Shown: positions 21,601 to 30,849 of the stretch, piece by piece | Layout: the number at the start of each line of letters is the position of its first letter | How positions within the stretch are numbered: position 1 is the first letter of the stretch | NCBI GenBank assembly: GCA_013821985.1 | Contig: PNJQ01000018.1 | Coordinates: 1 to 52,440, forward strand | Direction: 5' to 3' | DNA from: Opitutus sp. | Lineage (GTDB): Bacteria > Verrucomicrobiota > Verrucomicrobiia > Opitutales > Opitutaceae | DNA length: 52,440 bases | Program-made: the position numbers and the translations under genes | The notes under the pieces: model-generated | The model's input: the letters and a program-made list of their open reading frames with translations, nothing else | What the model was told of the DNA's origin: nothing | Databases searched by the model: none

Positions 21601-22746
21601 GCCGAATTCGTTGTTGAACGCGGCGCCGCCGAGCGGGCCGTCGATCATGATGTCGAGCGCCGAGACAATGCGGCCGGGTTTGCCATGGTCTTTTTCCCAC
21701 GGTTGCACGGCGCCCGGGAGACGCAGGTTCGAAACGGTGAAGCCGACGAGGCCGGCCTTCGGCTTTGCGCCGCGGCCGGTGGCGCCTTCGTCGCGGATTT
21801 CACCGCCGGAGCCGGTGGCGGCGCCGGGGAAGGGCGAGATCGCAGTCGGGTGGTTGTGCGTCTCGACCTTGCAGAGGAGGTGGATGTCCTCGGTTTGCGA
21901 AATGAATGCGTTCGTCTGCGGATCGACGAAGAAGCGTCCGCCCTTCGAGCCGGCGATGACGGCGGCGTTGTCCTTGTAGGCCGAGAGAATACCGTCCGAG
22001 TGGAGCTGGTAGGTATTCTTGATCATCTGGAACAGCGAGCGGTCCTGCTTCGCGCCGTCGATTTCCCAGGTGGCGTTGAAGATCTTGTGGCGGCAGTGCT
22101 CGGAGTTCGCCTGCGCAAACATCATCAGCTCGACGTCGTGCGGGTCGCGGCCGAGTTTTTTGAAGGCCTCGACGAGGTAATCGATTTCGTCGTCGGCCAG
22201 CGCGAGGCCGAGCGACTTGTTTGCCTCGGCCAACGCGGCGCGGCCTTGCGCGAGCACGGGGACACTGGTCAACGGGCGTGGTTGTTCGTGGCTGAACAGC
22301 GCGGCGCAATCGGCCACGTGATCGAACACCGCCTGCGTCATGCGGTCGTGCAACTTTGCCGCGAGCTGGGCGCGATGGGCGGGCGTGAACGTCTCGCTGC
22401 CGAAATCGATTGTGTAAGCGACGACGCGCTCGATGCGGTTGATTTTCGCGAGGCCGCAAATGTGCGCGATGTCGGTCGCCTTCGACGACCACGGCGAGAG
22501 CGTGCCCGGACGCGGCGCGACAACGAGCGTCTGGCCGGAAACAGTGAGGGCGGCGCGACTCGGGCCGTAGGTGAGAATTTGTTCCAAGACGCCGTGCTCG
22601 GTGGGCGTCAGGTCGGAATGCGTCTCGACGACGTGAACAAAATCCGCGGCGAGTGCCCGAACAGGCAGGCCCGCGGTTTGGAAGTCCTGCAGGAGCTTTT
22701 GGAGGCGGAAGTTCGAGAGGGCCGGTGAGCCGCGGAGGGTCAGCAT
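18646..22746 (-). CDS. purL: Phosphoribosylformylglycinamidine synthase, large single-chain type
   Basis: From ATG 22746 ([20 protein letters not shown]) the protein has 1366 residues, slightly longer than E. coli PurL. It includes the linker/ATP region ([17 protein letters not shown]), the [20 protein letters not shown] motif, and a C-terminal class I glutaminase domain with Cys1205 in GVCNGCQMM and the closing [10 protein letters not shown]. It converts FGAR to FGAM using glutamine and ATP in purine synthesis. An in-frame insertion of about 28 residues, rich in Ser, Gln, Arg and Glu, lies between RTYEAEV and [14 protein letters not shown], which are normally nearly adjacent. Its DNA (about 21468-21546) is made of short repeated words. 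The gene is divergent from purF. Confidence 0.96.
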   Translation of the reverse strand: MLTLRGSPALSNFRLQKLLQDFQTAGLPVRALAADFVHVVETHSDLTPTEHGVLEQILTYGPSRAALTVSGQTLVVAPRPGTLSPWSSKATDIAHICGLAKINRIERVVAYTIDFGSETFTPAHRAQLAAKLHDRMTQAVFDHVADCAALFSHEQPRPLTSVPVLAQGRAALAEANKSLGLALADDEIDYLVEAFKKLGRDPHDVELMMFAQANSEHCRHKIFNATWEIDGAKQDRSLFQMIKNTYQLHSDGILSAYKDNAAVIAGSKGGRFFVDPQTNAFISQTEDIHLLCKVETHNHPTAISPFPGAATGSGGEIRDEGATGRGAKPKAGLVGFTVSNLRLPGAVQPWEKDHGKPGRIVSALDIMIDGPLGGAAFNNEFGRPAINGYFRTYEAEVPAAGTAERGTRNAESQKSGVQPSSFSVQPSVASATELRGYHKPIMLAGGLGNIRADHVKKGDIHPGDKLVVLGGPAMLIGLGGGAASSVASGAGSEDLDFASVQRDNAEMERRCQEVIDRCWSMGDANPISFIHDVGAGGVSNALPELVNDGGRGGKFDLRKLPSDERGMSPLELWCNESQERYVLAIPANRIDTFAALCARERAPFAVVGEATEEKHLVVDDPLFKNQPINLPLDVLLGKPPRMHRKETSRPRRLSALNLADIDLKEAARRVLSHPAVADKTFLISIGDRSVGGLIARDQMVGPWQVPVADCGVTVAAFDVFSGEAMAMGERTPVAVNNAAASARLAVGEALTNLAAAQIGALGKVNLSANWMAAPAVPGDAADLYAAVRAVGMELCPALGITIPVGKDSMSMSTVWKDGAGEKRMTAPVSLVVSAFASVEDVRLTLTPQLKHERASRWSPLSPAATGVGEDTDTHPEPIGDTLLLLVDLGRGQNRLGGSILAQVLSQTGAAAPDVDDPGDLKEFWNAIQQLGRERKILAYHDRSDGGLFATVVEMAFAGHTGVDLDLPAAAIKLSERSPSLFGQLFSEELGAVIQIREPDLDDVSAVLRKHGFKACTTRIGTLNQSHRIVIRQAGRVMFDEDLFALRAIWSDVTRRIQGLRDNPACAEQEHALRLDRNNPGISPKLTFSLQSFDAGPAGNATSAVKNGFRPKVAILREQGVNSQTEMAAAFTRAGFTAVDVHMTDILTGRVSLRDFRGVAACGGFSYGDVLGAGEGWAKSILFNERARAEFAAFFAREDAFALGVCNGCQMMSNLHSLIPGSDHWPRFVQNKSERFEARFVSVKIEETPSVLFRGMAGSVVPIVVSHGEGFTEFKDATAAQRCSESGLVAARYVNHHHQTTEHYPLNPNGSPFGMTAFTTTTGRVTIMMPHPERTHRTVNMSWHPPAWTSEESPWMQLFHNARAWVG
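21468..21546. repeat. Repeat-like insertion inside purL
   Basis: This stretch holds two tandem-word blocks on the + strand: GCTGAACGCTGAACGATGAA followed by GGCTGAACGCC, and TTCCGCATTCCGCGTTCCGC followed by GTTCCGC. It adds residues between two conserved PurL motifs and keeps the frame. The composition differs from the surrounding coding sequence and looks like intergenic repeat DNA. Confidence 0.65.
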
Positions 22747-22979
22747 GGTCGAGACGTGGAGGCTTCGCGCGGAAGCAGGCGGCGTCAAGCGGCGGAACCG
22801 GCACAGAACAGTTCGCGGGTGGGAACTGTGCTGGGTGGGGAGTTGGTGCGGTGGTCCGCGCCCGGAGTTCGCGGGCTATCCGCCGAACCGCGACGGTGAA
22901 ATTTCCAGACGAGGAATCGCCCGTGCCGAGAAAGCCGTTGACCAATTCGCGTCGCGGATAAACCTACACTTTCCGCCCC
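22747..22979. promoter_or_regulatory. Divergent purL/purF intergenic region
   Basis: These 233 bp must hold promoters for purL (minus) and purF (plus), a natural place for joint purine control. I see no clear PurR-like operator or purine riboswitch. Confidence 0.5.
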
Positions 22980-24893
22980 ATGAGCGAATTCCTTTCCCAC
23001 GAATGCGGCATCGCGCTGATCCGGCTGAAGAAGCCGCTCTCCTACTATCAGGAGAAGTATAACTCGCCGCTGTGGGGCCTCTATCAGCTGTTCCTGCTGA
23101 TGGAAAAGCAGCACAACCGCGGGCAGGACGGAGCCGGCATGGCGTGCATCAAGTTCGATATGCCGCCAGGCGAGCCCTACATGTTCCGCGAGCGCACGAC
23201 CGAATCGAACCCGCTGGACAAGATTTTCCAGCCGATGATTGCTCGCTTCAACCAGCTCGTGGGCGAAGGGACCGTGCACCCGGAGTTTCCGGATACGGTG
23301 AAGAAGAATTTTGATTTTTGCGGCGAACTCTACCTCGGACACCTGCGTTACGGCACCTCCGGCGGCTACAACCTCAGCGCCTGCCACCCGTATTTCCGTC
23401 GCAGCTCGTGGCCGACACGCAATCTGGTCCTTGCGGGCAATTTCAACATGACCAACACGGCGGTGCTCAACGCTGCCCTGACGGCGACCGGACAGCATCC
23501 GATCTTCGCCACCGATACGCAGGCGCTGCTCGAGATGCTGGGCCACGGGCTCGACGAGCACCACGAGGAGCTTTACCGGAATTTCAAGGCGCAGGGTTTG
23601 CCCGGCACCGAGGTCACCCACCGCATCAACGATGGCATGGACCCCGCGCACGTCCTGCGTGAAGTCGCGGCGGAATGGGATGGCGGCTACACGCTCATCG
23701 GCGCGCTGGGCAATGGCGACGCGTTCGTCACGCGCGACCCGTCCGGCATCCGGCCGTGCCATTGGTTCGAGGACGACGAGGTGGTCGCCTTCGCCTCCGA
23801 ACGCGCGCCGCTTTGCACGGTTTTCCATCGCACGCCGGATCAAGTGAAGGAACTCGAGCCCGGTCATGTCGTGGTCGTGAAGAAGAACGGCACCGTTCGC
23901 ACCGAGCGCGTGAAGACCGCCTTGCCGAAGGCGCAGTGCACGTTCGAGCGCATCTATTTTTCGCGCGGCAACGACGCCGACATCTACCGGGAGCGCAAGG
24001 CGCTCGGCGCCGAACTGGCCGATCCGATCCTCAAGGCGATCGACCGCGACCTCGAGCACACGATCTTCAGCTTCGTGCCTAACACCGCCGAGGTCGCGTA
24101 TCTCGGTTTGATGAGCGAACTGCGCTACCGCCGGCGCGCCGAGGTGAAGCAGGCGCTGCTCGAGGCGGCGAAGGCGGGCGAACTCGACGAAAAACTCGTC
24201 GATGAACTCATCCTCATCAATTGGCCGCGCGGCGAAAAGATCGTCAGCAAGGACGCAAAGCTCCGCACCTTCATCGGCCAGGAAAAATGGCGCAACAATC
24301 TCGCCTCGCACGTCTATGACGTCACCTACGGCATCGTCACGCCGAAGGACAACCTCGTATGCATCGACGACTCGATCGTGCGCGGCACGACGCTGCGCCG
24401 CTCGATCCTGCGCATCCTCGGCCGGCTCGGTCCGAAGAAAATCGTCGTCGCTTCCACCGCGCCGCAGATCCGTTACCCGGATTGTTACGGCATCGACATG
24501 TCCGAGATCGGCAAGTTCATCGCTTTCGAGGCGGCGGTCGCGCTGCTGAAGGAGCGCGGACAGACCGCGTTGCTTGAGGAGGTCTATCGCGATTGCCGCG
24601 GCTACGTGGACAAGGGTTCGACTGAACTCATCAACCACGTTCGCCGGATCTACGAGCCGTTCACTGCCGAGGAAGTCTCCGCGCGCATCACCGAACTCGT
24701 CACGCCGAAGAACGCGGAGTGGAAGGGCAGTGTGGAAATCATCTTCCAATCGCTCGAGAGCCTGCAGCGTGCGCTGCCGAACCACACCGGTGATTGGTAT
24801 TTCAGCGGCAAGTATCCGACGCCCGGCGGCTACCGCGTCGTGAACCAGGCCTTCGTGAACTATTTCGAAAAATCCGAGGGCCGGGCTTACTGA
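22980..24893 (+). CDS. purF: Amidophosphoribosyltransferase, long form
   Basis: A 637-residue protein. The glutaminase nucleophile would be Cys9 in MSEFLSHECGIALIRL, exposed after removal of eight residues; other glutaminase motifs are RGQDGAGMACIKFD and LYLGHLRYGTSGGYN. The phosphoribosyltransferase part has VCIDDSIVRGTTLRRSILR (PRPP loop) and RYPDCYGIDMSEIGKF. It makes phosphoribosylamine from PRPP and glutamine, the first step of purine synthesis. It is longer than the roughly 500-residue E. coli enzyme, with extra sequence in both halves, like a second PurF-type group found in Bacteroidota and relatives. The start is preceded by CCGCCCC with no Shine-Dalgarno motif. Confidence 0.93.
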   Translation: MSEFLSHECGIALIRLKKPLSYYQEKYNSPLWGLYQLFLLMEKQHNRGQDGAGMACIKFDMPPGEPYMFRERTTESNPLDKIFQPMIARFNQLVGEGTVHPEFPDTVKKNFDFCGELYLGHLRYGTSGGYNLSACHPYFRRSSWPTRNLVLAGNFNMTNTAVLNAALTATGQHPIFATDTQALLEMLGHGLDEHHEELYRNFKAQGLPGTEVTHRINDGMDPAHVLREVAAEWDGGYTLIGALGNGDAFVTRDPSGIRPCHWFEDDEVVAFASERAPLCTVFHRTPDQVKELEPGHVVVVKKNGTVRTERVKTALPKAQCTFERIYFSRGNDADIYRERKALGAELADPILKAIDRDLEHTIFSFVPNTAEVAYLGLMSELRYRRRAEVKQALLEAAKAGELDEKLVDELILINWPRGEKIVSKDAKLRTFIGQEKWRNNLASHVYDVTYGIVTPKDNLVCIDDSIVRGTTLRRSILRILGRLGPKKIVVASTAPQIRYPDCYGIDMSEIGKFIAFEAAVALLKERGQTALLEEVYRDCRGYVDKGSTELINHVRRIYEPFTAEEVSARITELVTPKNAEWKGSVEIIFQSLESLQRALPNHTGDWYFSGKYPTPGGYRVVNQAFVNYFEKSEGRAY

Positions 24894-24896
24894 ACC

Positions 24897-24973
24897 GCCC
24901 GCGAATTGCGCGAATGAACGCGAATATTTTTTCCTTCTCGGGCATTCGCGTCGATTTCGCGTGATTAGCGGGC
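24897..24973. repeat. Palindromic CGCGAAT repeat, compact copy
   Basis: The left arm (24897-24925: GCCCGCGAATTGCGCGAATG, then AACGCGAAT) and right arm (24944-24973: ATTCGCGTCGATTTCGCGTG, then ATTAGCGGGC) form a long imperfect stem around an 18-nt loop. It fills the gap between purF and purM and matches the arms of 5838-6072. Confidence 0.8.
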
Positions 24974-24982
24974 AACCTCTTC

Positions 24983-26089
24983 ATGTCTCTCAGCTACGAA
25001 TCCTCCGGCGTTAATTACGACCAACTCGACGCGTTCAAGCGCGCGTGCCAGCGCGCGGCGAGGACCACCGCCAGCGAACTCGCGGCGCACGGCTACGCCG
25101 AACCCGCCAGCACACGCGGCGAAAGCGCCTACTTGATCGAGGCGGCCGATCATTTTCTCGCACACGTTGAGGAAGGCCTCGGCACGAAGAATCTCGTCGC
25201 CGATGTGGTCTATACGCAGACGGGCAAAAATTTTTATCGCGAGATCGCGATCGATACTGTCGCAACGATCGTCAACGACCTCATCACGTGCGGCGCGCTG
25301 CCGATCTCAGTGGCGATGCACGCGGCCGTCGGCGAGTCCGACTGGTTTGCCGACGCGCCGCGGATGGAAGCGCTCGTGGCGGGCTGGACCGAAGGCTGCC
25401 GCCAAGCGGGCGCGGTGTGGGGTGGGGGCGAGACGCCGACGCTGCGCGGCATCGTGGAGAAAAACGCGATCGTCCTCGCCGGCTCCGCGATCGGAAAGAT
25501 TTCCCCAAAGTCGCTCCGCATCACCGGTGACGTGCGCGACGGCGACAGGATCATCTTCCTGGCGAGTTCCGGTGTGCAGACGAATGGACTTTCGCTCTGC
25601 CGGCTCATCGCCTCGAAACTGCCGCAGGGCTACCAGACGCCGATCGGCCACGGCGACGCGCGCACCTACGGCGAGGCGCTGCTCGCGCCGTCGGTCATCT
25701 ACGTCGCGTTCGTGCGCGAGTGCCAGCGGCGCGGGCTGAAACTCAATTACGTTTCACACGTGACGGGTCACGGCTGGCGCAAGCTGATGCGGCTCGACGA
25801 TCCGTTCGTCTATGAGATCACGACGCCGCGCGCGCCGCTGCCACTGTTCAAGTTCTTGCAGGAGGCCGGCCCGATTACCGAGCGCGAGATGTATGCGACG
25901 TTCAATCAGGGCGTCGGCTTCGCCGCCTACGTCGCGCCGGAAAATACCGACGCAGTGCTCGCCGCGGCGCAGGCGACCGGCTACGACGCCTGGCTTGCCG
26001 GTCGCGTGAAAAAAGACGGCGCGCGCAAAGCCGTCGTCGTCCCGTCGCTCGGCCTCGAGTTCGACGGCAGCACGCTGCAGGTGCGGTGA
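24983..26089 (+). CDS. purM: Phosphoribosylformylglycinamidine cyclo-ligase (AIR synthetase)
   Basis: The 368-residue protein begins MSLSYESSGVNYDQLDAFKR, and SGVNYD is characteristic of PurM. Further family motifs are YREIAIDTVATIVNDLITCG, GGGETPTLRGIVEKN, FLASSGVQTNGLSLCR and the C-terminal FNQGVGFAAYV. It closes the imidazole ring (FGAM to AIR with ATP), the step directly after PurL. It lies 89 bp behind purF with only the palindromic repeat between them, so the two probably share a transcript unless the hairpin lowers readthrough. Confidence 0.93.
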   Translation: MSLSYESSGVNYDQLDAFKRACQRAARTTASELAAHGYAEPASTRGESAYLIEAADHFLAHVEEGLGTKNLVADVVYTQTGKNFYREIAIDTVATIVNDLITCGALPISVAMHAAVGESDWFADAPRMEALVAGWTEGCRQAGAVWGGGETPTLRGIVEKNAIVLAGSAIGKISPKSLRITGDVRDGDRIIFLASSGVQTNGLSLCRLIASKLPQGYQTPIGHGDARTYGEALLAPSVIYVAFVRECQRRGLKLNYVSHVTGHGWRKLMRLDDPFVYEITTPRAPLPLFKFLQEAGPITEREMYATFNQGVGFAAYVAPENTDAVLAAAQATGYDAWLAGRVKKDGARKAVVVPSLGLEFDGSTLQVR

Positions 26090-26367
26090 ACGCTGGTGGA
26101 GTGCGTTGACTCCGCTCGAACGTGAACGCGTCGCGGTTAGCGCGCTCCCGCCTCCGTATCGTCGGCACTTCCCGCGTTCACGAGATTTCTGTAGCGGGGG
26201 CGGCGAGCCCGGTGACGACCATCGAAGTGGAAGACGCGCCATTCCGGGCCAGCGACCCTGGCCACCAAGAAAGGCACTCACGAATGTCCTGACCGCCTGC
26301 ACTTGTCCGCCAAAGCTTTGGCGACGGCGGGAAGCAGGCTCCTGCAGGTTGCGCCGCAGGCGGGCAT
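26090..26367. repeat. Repeat-filled gap between convergent purM and fecR-like genes
   Basis: No gene is visible here. TGTAGCGGGGGCGGCGAGCC near 26192 is a degenerate copy of the 15109 element. At 26308-26323 is a perfect 16-bp palindrome CGCCAAAGCTTTGGCG, nested in a longer stem whose arms are GCCTGC (26295-26300) and GCAGGC (26334-26339). These look like several different short palindromic repeats accumulated between gene ends. Confidence 0.65.
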
Positions 26368-26396
26368 AAAAAACGCCGGCCAAAATGCCGGCGTGA
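26368..26396 (-). terminator. Intrinsic terminator of the FecR-domain gene
   Basis: On the minus strand the stem ACGCCGGC-attttg-GCCGGCGT is followed by a run of T residues (A-run at 26369-26374 on the + strand). It sits about 27 bp after the stop. Confidence 0.85.
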
Positions 26397-26422
26397 AAAG
26401 GTGCGGCATGATCGTTGCCCGC

Positions 26423-27382
26423 TCAGCCCGAGCCGCTGCGCGCGGTCGTATCGAGCACGGTGGGAGGCGTGGTCTGGTTTTGGTTCTGAGTTGGCTTCGG
26501 CTGCTGTTCTTGAGTGGACGGCTGATTGGTGCTCGATTGATCGCTCGGCGTGTTGCCGGGAGTGGTCGTCTGTTGCGCCGCCTGCTGCTGCTCAGTCTGG
26601 GTGAACGTTGTGGACTGCGTCGCCTGCGTGATCGCCTGTGTCACCGCAGCGGTGATGGCCTGCGTTGCCGCCTCCGAGATCGGCTGGGCGGCCGTTACTT
26701 GAACGGCAGTCACCGTGCCGGTGGCGGTGTTCACTTGGGCGACGGCGGTGACTTCCTGGCCGGCGGCCACTTCGACTTCCTGCGCGGCACCGGTTTCGGT
26801 GGTCTCACCGGTGCCCGCGACTTGGACGGTGCCGGCGAAGACGACGCGGCCCTCGGAGGTGCTGAGTTGGAACGCGACCTGACCGTTCGCCTCGAAGCGG
26901 AGCAAAATGCGGAACGTGGTGCCCCGGATGCCGGCCGCGCCCACCGGCGTCTTCACGTCAAATTGCGAGGCGGTATTCAGCTTCTTCACGTTGCCGACCA
27001 TTTCTCCGTAGGCGAGGTTGAGCCGGGTTTTCGACAGGCTTGGTTCGCCCTGCAGGCCCGCGACGGAAATATTCTCCGCCAACGGGTCCATCTTAAATTC
27101 CTCGACGGCGAGGCGGCTGTTCTCGGCGAGCTTCACCGAGGAACCGTTCATGAACACCAAAACCACGCCGGCGCCCGCGCCGGTCTCGACGGTATCGGTC
27201 TCAATCAAGGACTGGCCTTCGGTGACGGGTGTCTTGGCGCCGGTTGCGTCCAAGCGGAAAACCTCCCCGGTGATTTTCACGGCCTTGATCGCACCGGCTT
27301 GCGTCTGAGCGGAGGCGCCGAGTGTGAGGAAGAGCGCAGCCGTCAAGCAAAGCAGAAGCCGAAAACAGGAAAGGGAGTTCAT
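26423..27382 (-). CDS. Exported FecR-domain protein with Gln/Thr-rich tail
   Basis: The 319-residue protein has a signal peptide (MNSLSCFRLLLCLTAALFLT, cleaved after about ASAQ). Residues 30-200 form a FecR-type domain: KITGEVFRLDATG, LIETDTVETGAGAGVVLVFM, SVKLAENSRLAVEEF and the signature TPVGAAGIRGTTFRI. A repetitive region of ITQA/AVTQ-type units follows, then a Gln, Thr and Pro-rich tail. Unlike classical FecR there is no N-terminal cytoplasmic anti-sigma part, so it is a secreted FecR-fold protein, probably periplasmic or surface-exposed. No sigma factor is adjacent. Confidence 0.83.
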   Translation of the reverse strand: MNSLSCFRLLLCLTAALFLTLGASAQTQAGAIKAVKITGEVFRLDATGAKTPVTEGQSLIETDTVETGAGAGVVLVFMNGSSVKLAENSRLAVEEFKMDPLAENISVAGLQGEPSLSKTRLNLAYGEMVGNVKKLNTASQFDVKTPVGAAGIRGTTFRILLRFEANGQVAFQLSTSEGRVVFAGTVQVAGTGETTETGAAQEVEVAAGQEVTAVAQVNTATGTVTAVQVTAAQPISEAATQAITAAVTQAITQATQSTTFTQTEQQQAAQQTTTPGNTPSDQSSTNQPSTQEQQPKPTQNQNQTTPPTVLDTTARSGSG

Positions 27383-27487
27383 TCGGGTTGGGGGAGTGGA
27401 GCAAAACTAGCCCATGGGCCGGTGTTAACCAAGCTCGCACCGTCCTCCATGCGTCAAAAACTCGTCTAACGGCTCAGTGTGCTGCGG

Positions 27488-28654
27488 TCAGCCACCGTAG
27501 CATTCGAGATATTTGACGCCCGCGCCGGTGTTGAAGAGCACGACGGATTCGTCCGGCCGCACCACGCCGCTTGCCAGCAAGTGCTTGAGCGCGGCGTAAC
27601 AAGCCGCGCCCTCGGGTGCGACGAACAGGCCTTCGGCCGCGCCGATTTCGCGCGTGCCGGCGATCATTTCCTCATCCGGCACCGCCACCGCTCCGCCGCC
27701 CGAGCGACGGAGAATATCGAGCATGATGAAATCGCCGATCGCCTTCGGCACGCGCAAGCCCGACGCCCGCGTCTGGGCACCGATGTGCTCGGTGGCGAAT
27801 TTTTCCCCCGCCTCGAACGCGCGCACGATCGGCTGACAGCCTGAGGCCTGAGCACTGAACATGCGCGGTCGCGCCGCGCCGATCCAACCAAGCTGCTGCA
27901 TTTCGTCGAAGGCCTTCCACATGCCCACGAGGCCGGTGCCGCCGCCGGTCGGGTAAATCACGACATCAGGCAATCGCCAGTTGAGTTGCTCCGCGAGTTC
28001 GTAGCCGAGCGTCTTTTTGCCTTCCACGCGGTAGGGCTCCTTCAACGTCGAGACGTCGAACCAGCCTTCCGCCGCCTTGCGCTTCGCGACTTCGGCGCCG
28101 CAGTCGGTGATGAGTCCGTTGATCAAAATCACGTGCGCGCCCGTCTCGCGGCATTCGATGATGTTGGCCTTCGGCGTATCGGCCGGCATGAAAATGTGCG
28201 CCTCCATCCCGGCGCGCGCCGCGTAGGCGGCGAGGGCGCCGGCGGCGTTGCCGGCGGAAGGCACGGCGAGTTTTTTCAGACCGAACTGTTTCGCCATCGA
28301 AACGGCCGCGGACATGCCGCGCGCCTTGAAGCTTTGCGTGGGATTCTGCGATTCGTCCTTGATCCACAACCGCTCGATGCCGACGCGCGCGCCGAGACGC
28401 GGGGCGGGCAGGAGCGGGGTGAAACCTTCGTCGAGCGTGACAATGTCCGCCTCATCGTGCACGGGCAGCACTTCGCGATAGCGCCACATCGAGGCGCTGC
28501 GTCCGCGCAACGCATCCTTCGTGAGCGTGCGGGCCGCGGCCGCGAGGTTGTAGGCGGGGTAGAGCGGCTTGCTGCAACACAGGCTGACATTTTGCGGAAC
28601 GCTCGCGTCGTGCGTGGAGCCGCAGGCGGTGCAGACGAGATGGGTAAGATGCAC
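27488..28654 (-). CDS. thrC: Threonine synthase
   Basis: A 388-residue PLP enzyme of fold type II. The N-terminus carries Cys pairs (VCTACGS and LCCSK), a zinc-ribbon-like element found in some threonine synthases. The PLP lysine is in [16 protein letters not shown], and the phosphate loop is [35 protein letters not shown] is also typical. It converts O-phosphohomoserine to threonine. The neighbours are not threonine-pathway genes, so it appears to be monocistronic. Confidence 0.92.
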   Translation of the reverse strand: MHLTHLVCTACGSTHDASVPQNVSLCCSKPLYPAYNLAAAARTLTKDALRGRSASMWRYREVLPVHDEADIVTLDEGFTPLLPAPRLGARVGIERLWIKDESQNPTQSFKARGMSAAVSMAKQFGLKKLAVPSAGNAAGALAAYAARAGMEAHIFMPADTPKANIIECRETGAHVILINGLITDCGAEVAKRKAAEGWFDVSTLKEPYRVEGKKTLGYELAEQLNWRLPDVVIYPTGGGTGLVGMWKAFDEMQQLGWIGAARPRMFSAQASGCQPIVRAFEAGEKFATEHIGAQTRASGLRVPKAIGDFIMLDILRRSGGGAVAVPDEEMIAGTREIGAAEGLFVAPEGAACYAALKHLLASGVVRPDESVVLFNTGAGVKYLECYGG

Positions 28655-28811
28655 CCCGTGAGCGGAGCAGAAATCTCCCGGGGCCGAAAGACGGAACGCC
28701 GCCGCACCCTCGCCGGCAAAGTCACCGATCGGCTGACTTTGCCGGCAGGCCTGGAGGCGCCGGTCTCAAGCGCGGGCAGGGGGGCGAGATTGCGCTACCC
28801 TTTCGCGGGGA

Positions 28812-30596
28812 ATGCAGACACCTTGGGGCATGGAAAAACGTCCCTTTGCCGAACTCGGCCTGTCCCCCGAGGTATTGAAAGCCGTCGATAAGATGGGCTT
28901 CGAGGAGGCGTCGCCGATTCAGACTGCGGTGATCCCGCACGGTCTCGCGGGCCGCGACGTGATCGGGCAGTCCGCGACGGGCTCGGGCAAAACCGCGGCG
29001 TTTGCGATTCCGGTGATCGAGAAGATCGACGTGTCGAAGCGCGCGGTGCAGGCGCTGGTGCTGTGTCCGACGCGCGAACTCGCGGTGCAAGTGGCGGAGG
29101 AATTCGGCAAGCTGGCCTATTTCAAAAAGGGTCTGCTCGAGCTGCCGATTTATGGCGGCCAGAGCTACGAGCGGCAATATCGCGGACTCGCGGCGGGTGC
29201 CCAGGTGGTCATCGGCACGCCGGGCCGTGTGATGGACCACATGCAGCGCGGCTCGCTCAAGCTGGACAATCTCAAGGTCGTGGTGCTCGACGAAGCGGAT
29301 CGGATGCTCGACATGGGATTTCGCGAGGACATCGAGCACATCCTCAGCTCGGTGCCGAAATCGCGGCAAATGCTGTTCTTCTCGGCGACGATGCCGCACC
29401 TCATTCAAGATTTGATCAAGCGCCACAGCCGCGACCCGGCCTGGGTGCGGATCGAGGCGCACGCGGCCAACGCGCCGCAAGTCGATCAGGAGTTCTATGA
29501 AGTGGACCGGCGCTCGAAGATCGAGGCGCTGACCCGTCTGATCGACCTCCACGACTTCCGCTACGGCATTATTTTTTGCAGCACCAAGATCATGGTGGAC
29601 GAACTCGATGAGCACCTGCACTCGCGCGGCTACGCCTGCGACCGGCTGCACGGCGATCTCAGCCAAATGCAGCGTGATCGCGTGATGGAAAAATTCCGGC
29701 GGCGTGCCTTCGAGTTTCTCATCGCGACCGACGTCGCGGCGCGCGGACTCGATGTCGATGACCTGGAGGTCGTGTTCAACTACGACCTGCCGAATGACGC
29801 GGAGGATTACACGCACCGCATCGGCCGCACCGGTCGCGCCGGCAAGAGCGGACGCGCCATCACGTTCGTGAGCGGGCGCGAGATCTACAAATTGCAGAGC
29901 ATGGCGCATTACGCGCGACTCAAGATCAGCCGCGGTCGCGTCCCGTCGATGGGCGAGGTCGAGGAGGCACGCGAGGAAGTGTTTCTGGAAAAGCTGCGGC
30001 GCTTGCTGGACGAAAAGAAGTTCAAGTCGCACGACCGCATTGTCGATGCGCTGCTCGAGCAGGGTTACGCGAGCACGGACATCGCCTCGGCGTTGATTCA
30101 TTTGTTGCAAGGCGGCGCAACCGACGCGAAGGCGCCGGCTCCGGCTCCGGCGCCGGAGCGCACTGCCCCGAAATGGGTGGAAAACAAGGCCTCGGCAAAA
30201 TCAGCTCCGACGGCGCGCGCGATGCCGACGCCGCGAGCCGAGCCACCGCGTTCCCCGGCCAAGAGCGCCGCTCCCGAATCTGCTCCCGCGCCCGCTGCCG
30301 TTTCCGCGAAACCCACGAAGAAAAGCTATGAACGCAAGCCGCGCACGGGTCGCGAACCAGGTTTTGTCACGGTGAGCTTCAATGTCGGCAGCGCGCAACT
30401 CATCACGCCGGCCGATCTGGTCGGCAAGGTGGCCGGCGTCACGCGCCTTCCGGCGGCAGTCGTCGGCGCGATCGACATTCACGAAAACCACACCGACGCC
30501 GATGTTGCAGCGGAGGCGGCGGAAATCGTCATCGCAAAGCTCGAGGGCATTCCGCTGAAAGGCGTGAAGCTCAAGCCGGCATTGGTCACGAGCTAA
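28812..30596 (+). CDS. DEAD-box RNA helicase with DbpA-type RNA-binding domain
   Basis: A 594-residue helicase. The Q motif region is MGFEEASPIQTAVIP; Walker A is SATGSGKT, motif II VLDEADRMLDMGF, motif III FFSATMP, and motif VI HRIGRTGRAGKSG. After residue 400 comes a DeaD-type dimerisation helix region, an Ala/Pro-rich linker (about 435-515), and a DbpA-like domain (FVTVSFNVGSAQLITPADLV onward to VKLKPALV). This layout matches DeaD/CsdA-like helicases in ribosome assembly or cold-shock RNA unwinding. ATG 28830 is a possible alternative start. Confidence 0.93.
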   Translation: MQTPWGMEKRPFAELGLSPEVLKAVDKMGFEEASPIQTAVIPHGLAGRDVIGQSATGSGKTAAFAIPVIEKIDVSKRAVQALVLCPTRELAVQVAEEFGKLAYFKKGLLELPIYGGQSYERQYRGLAAGAQVVIGTPGRVMDHMQRGSLKLDNLKVVVLDEADRMLDMGFREDIEHILSSVPKSRQMLFFSATMPHLIQDLIKRHSRDPAWVRIEAHAANAPQVDQEFYEVDRRSKIEALTRLIDLHDFRYGIIFCSTKIMVDELDEHLHSRGYACDRLHGDLSQMQRDRVMEKFRRRAFEFLIATDVAARGLDVDDLEVVFNYDLPNDAEDYTHRIGRTGRAGKSGRAITFVSGREIYKLQSMAHYARLKISRGRVPSMGEVEEAREEVFLEKLRRLLDEKKFKSHDRIVDALLEQGYASTDIASALIHLLQGGATDAKAPAPAPAPERTAPKWVENKASAKSAPTARAMPTPRAEPPRSPAKSAAPESAPAPAAVSAKPTKKSYERKPRTGREPGFVTVSFNVGSAQLITPADLVGKVAGVTRLPAAVVGAIDIHENHTDADVAAEAAEIVIAKLEGIPLKGVKLKPALVTS

Positions 30597-30604
30597 ACCG
30601 ATGC

Positions 30605-30740
30605 GGTCCCTCGGCCGGTAGGTCCGCTGCACGGACCCAGCACCGATCGCTGGTGCAACCTCCGTGGTGGTCGCCGCCGCCCCGGGCGGCGACCAAGGAT
30701 CAATGCACACGCGTGATTCGTCGGCGGCTTCGGACCTCCT
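30605..30740. repeat. Cluster of GC-rich hairpins after the helicase gene
   Basis: Stem-loops include GGTCCG-ctgca-CGGACC near 30616 and GGTCGCCGCC with GGCGGCGACC (30669-30694). No coding sequence is evident. The layout resembles the other repeat-filled convergent gaps. Confidence 0.6.
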
Positions 30741-30785
30741 GAGGCGCCGGGGACGCTGGCGCCCAACGCCAAGCACGTCCGCATG

Positions 30786-30818
30786 AAAAAAGCCGGCCAG
30801 CAGGCCGGCTTCATTTTT
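30786..30818. terminator. Bidirectional intrinsic terminator
   Basis: The stem AGCCGGCC-agca-GGCCGGCT is flanked by five A residues on the left and five T residues on the right, so it can end the helicase transcript (+) and the thioredoxin transcript (-). Confidence 0.88.
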
Positions 30819-30849
30819 GGCGAATCGCTTCGCGCGACGCCCGGGTTCT

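Noticed and set aside
22785..24785. 666-codon minus-strand frame
   Set aside because: Antisense to purF, whose motifs are complete.
26308..26323. 16-bp palindrome CGCCAAAGCTTTGGCG as a transcription-factor operator
   Set aside because: It lies between convergent gene ends, nested in a longer hairpin, so a repeat element is more likely than an operator.
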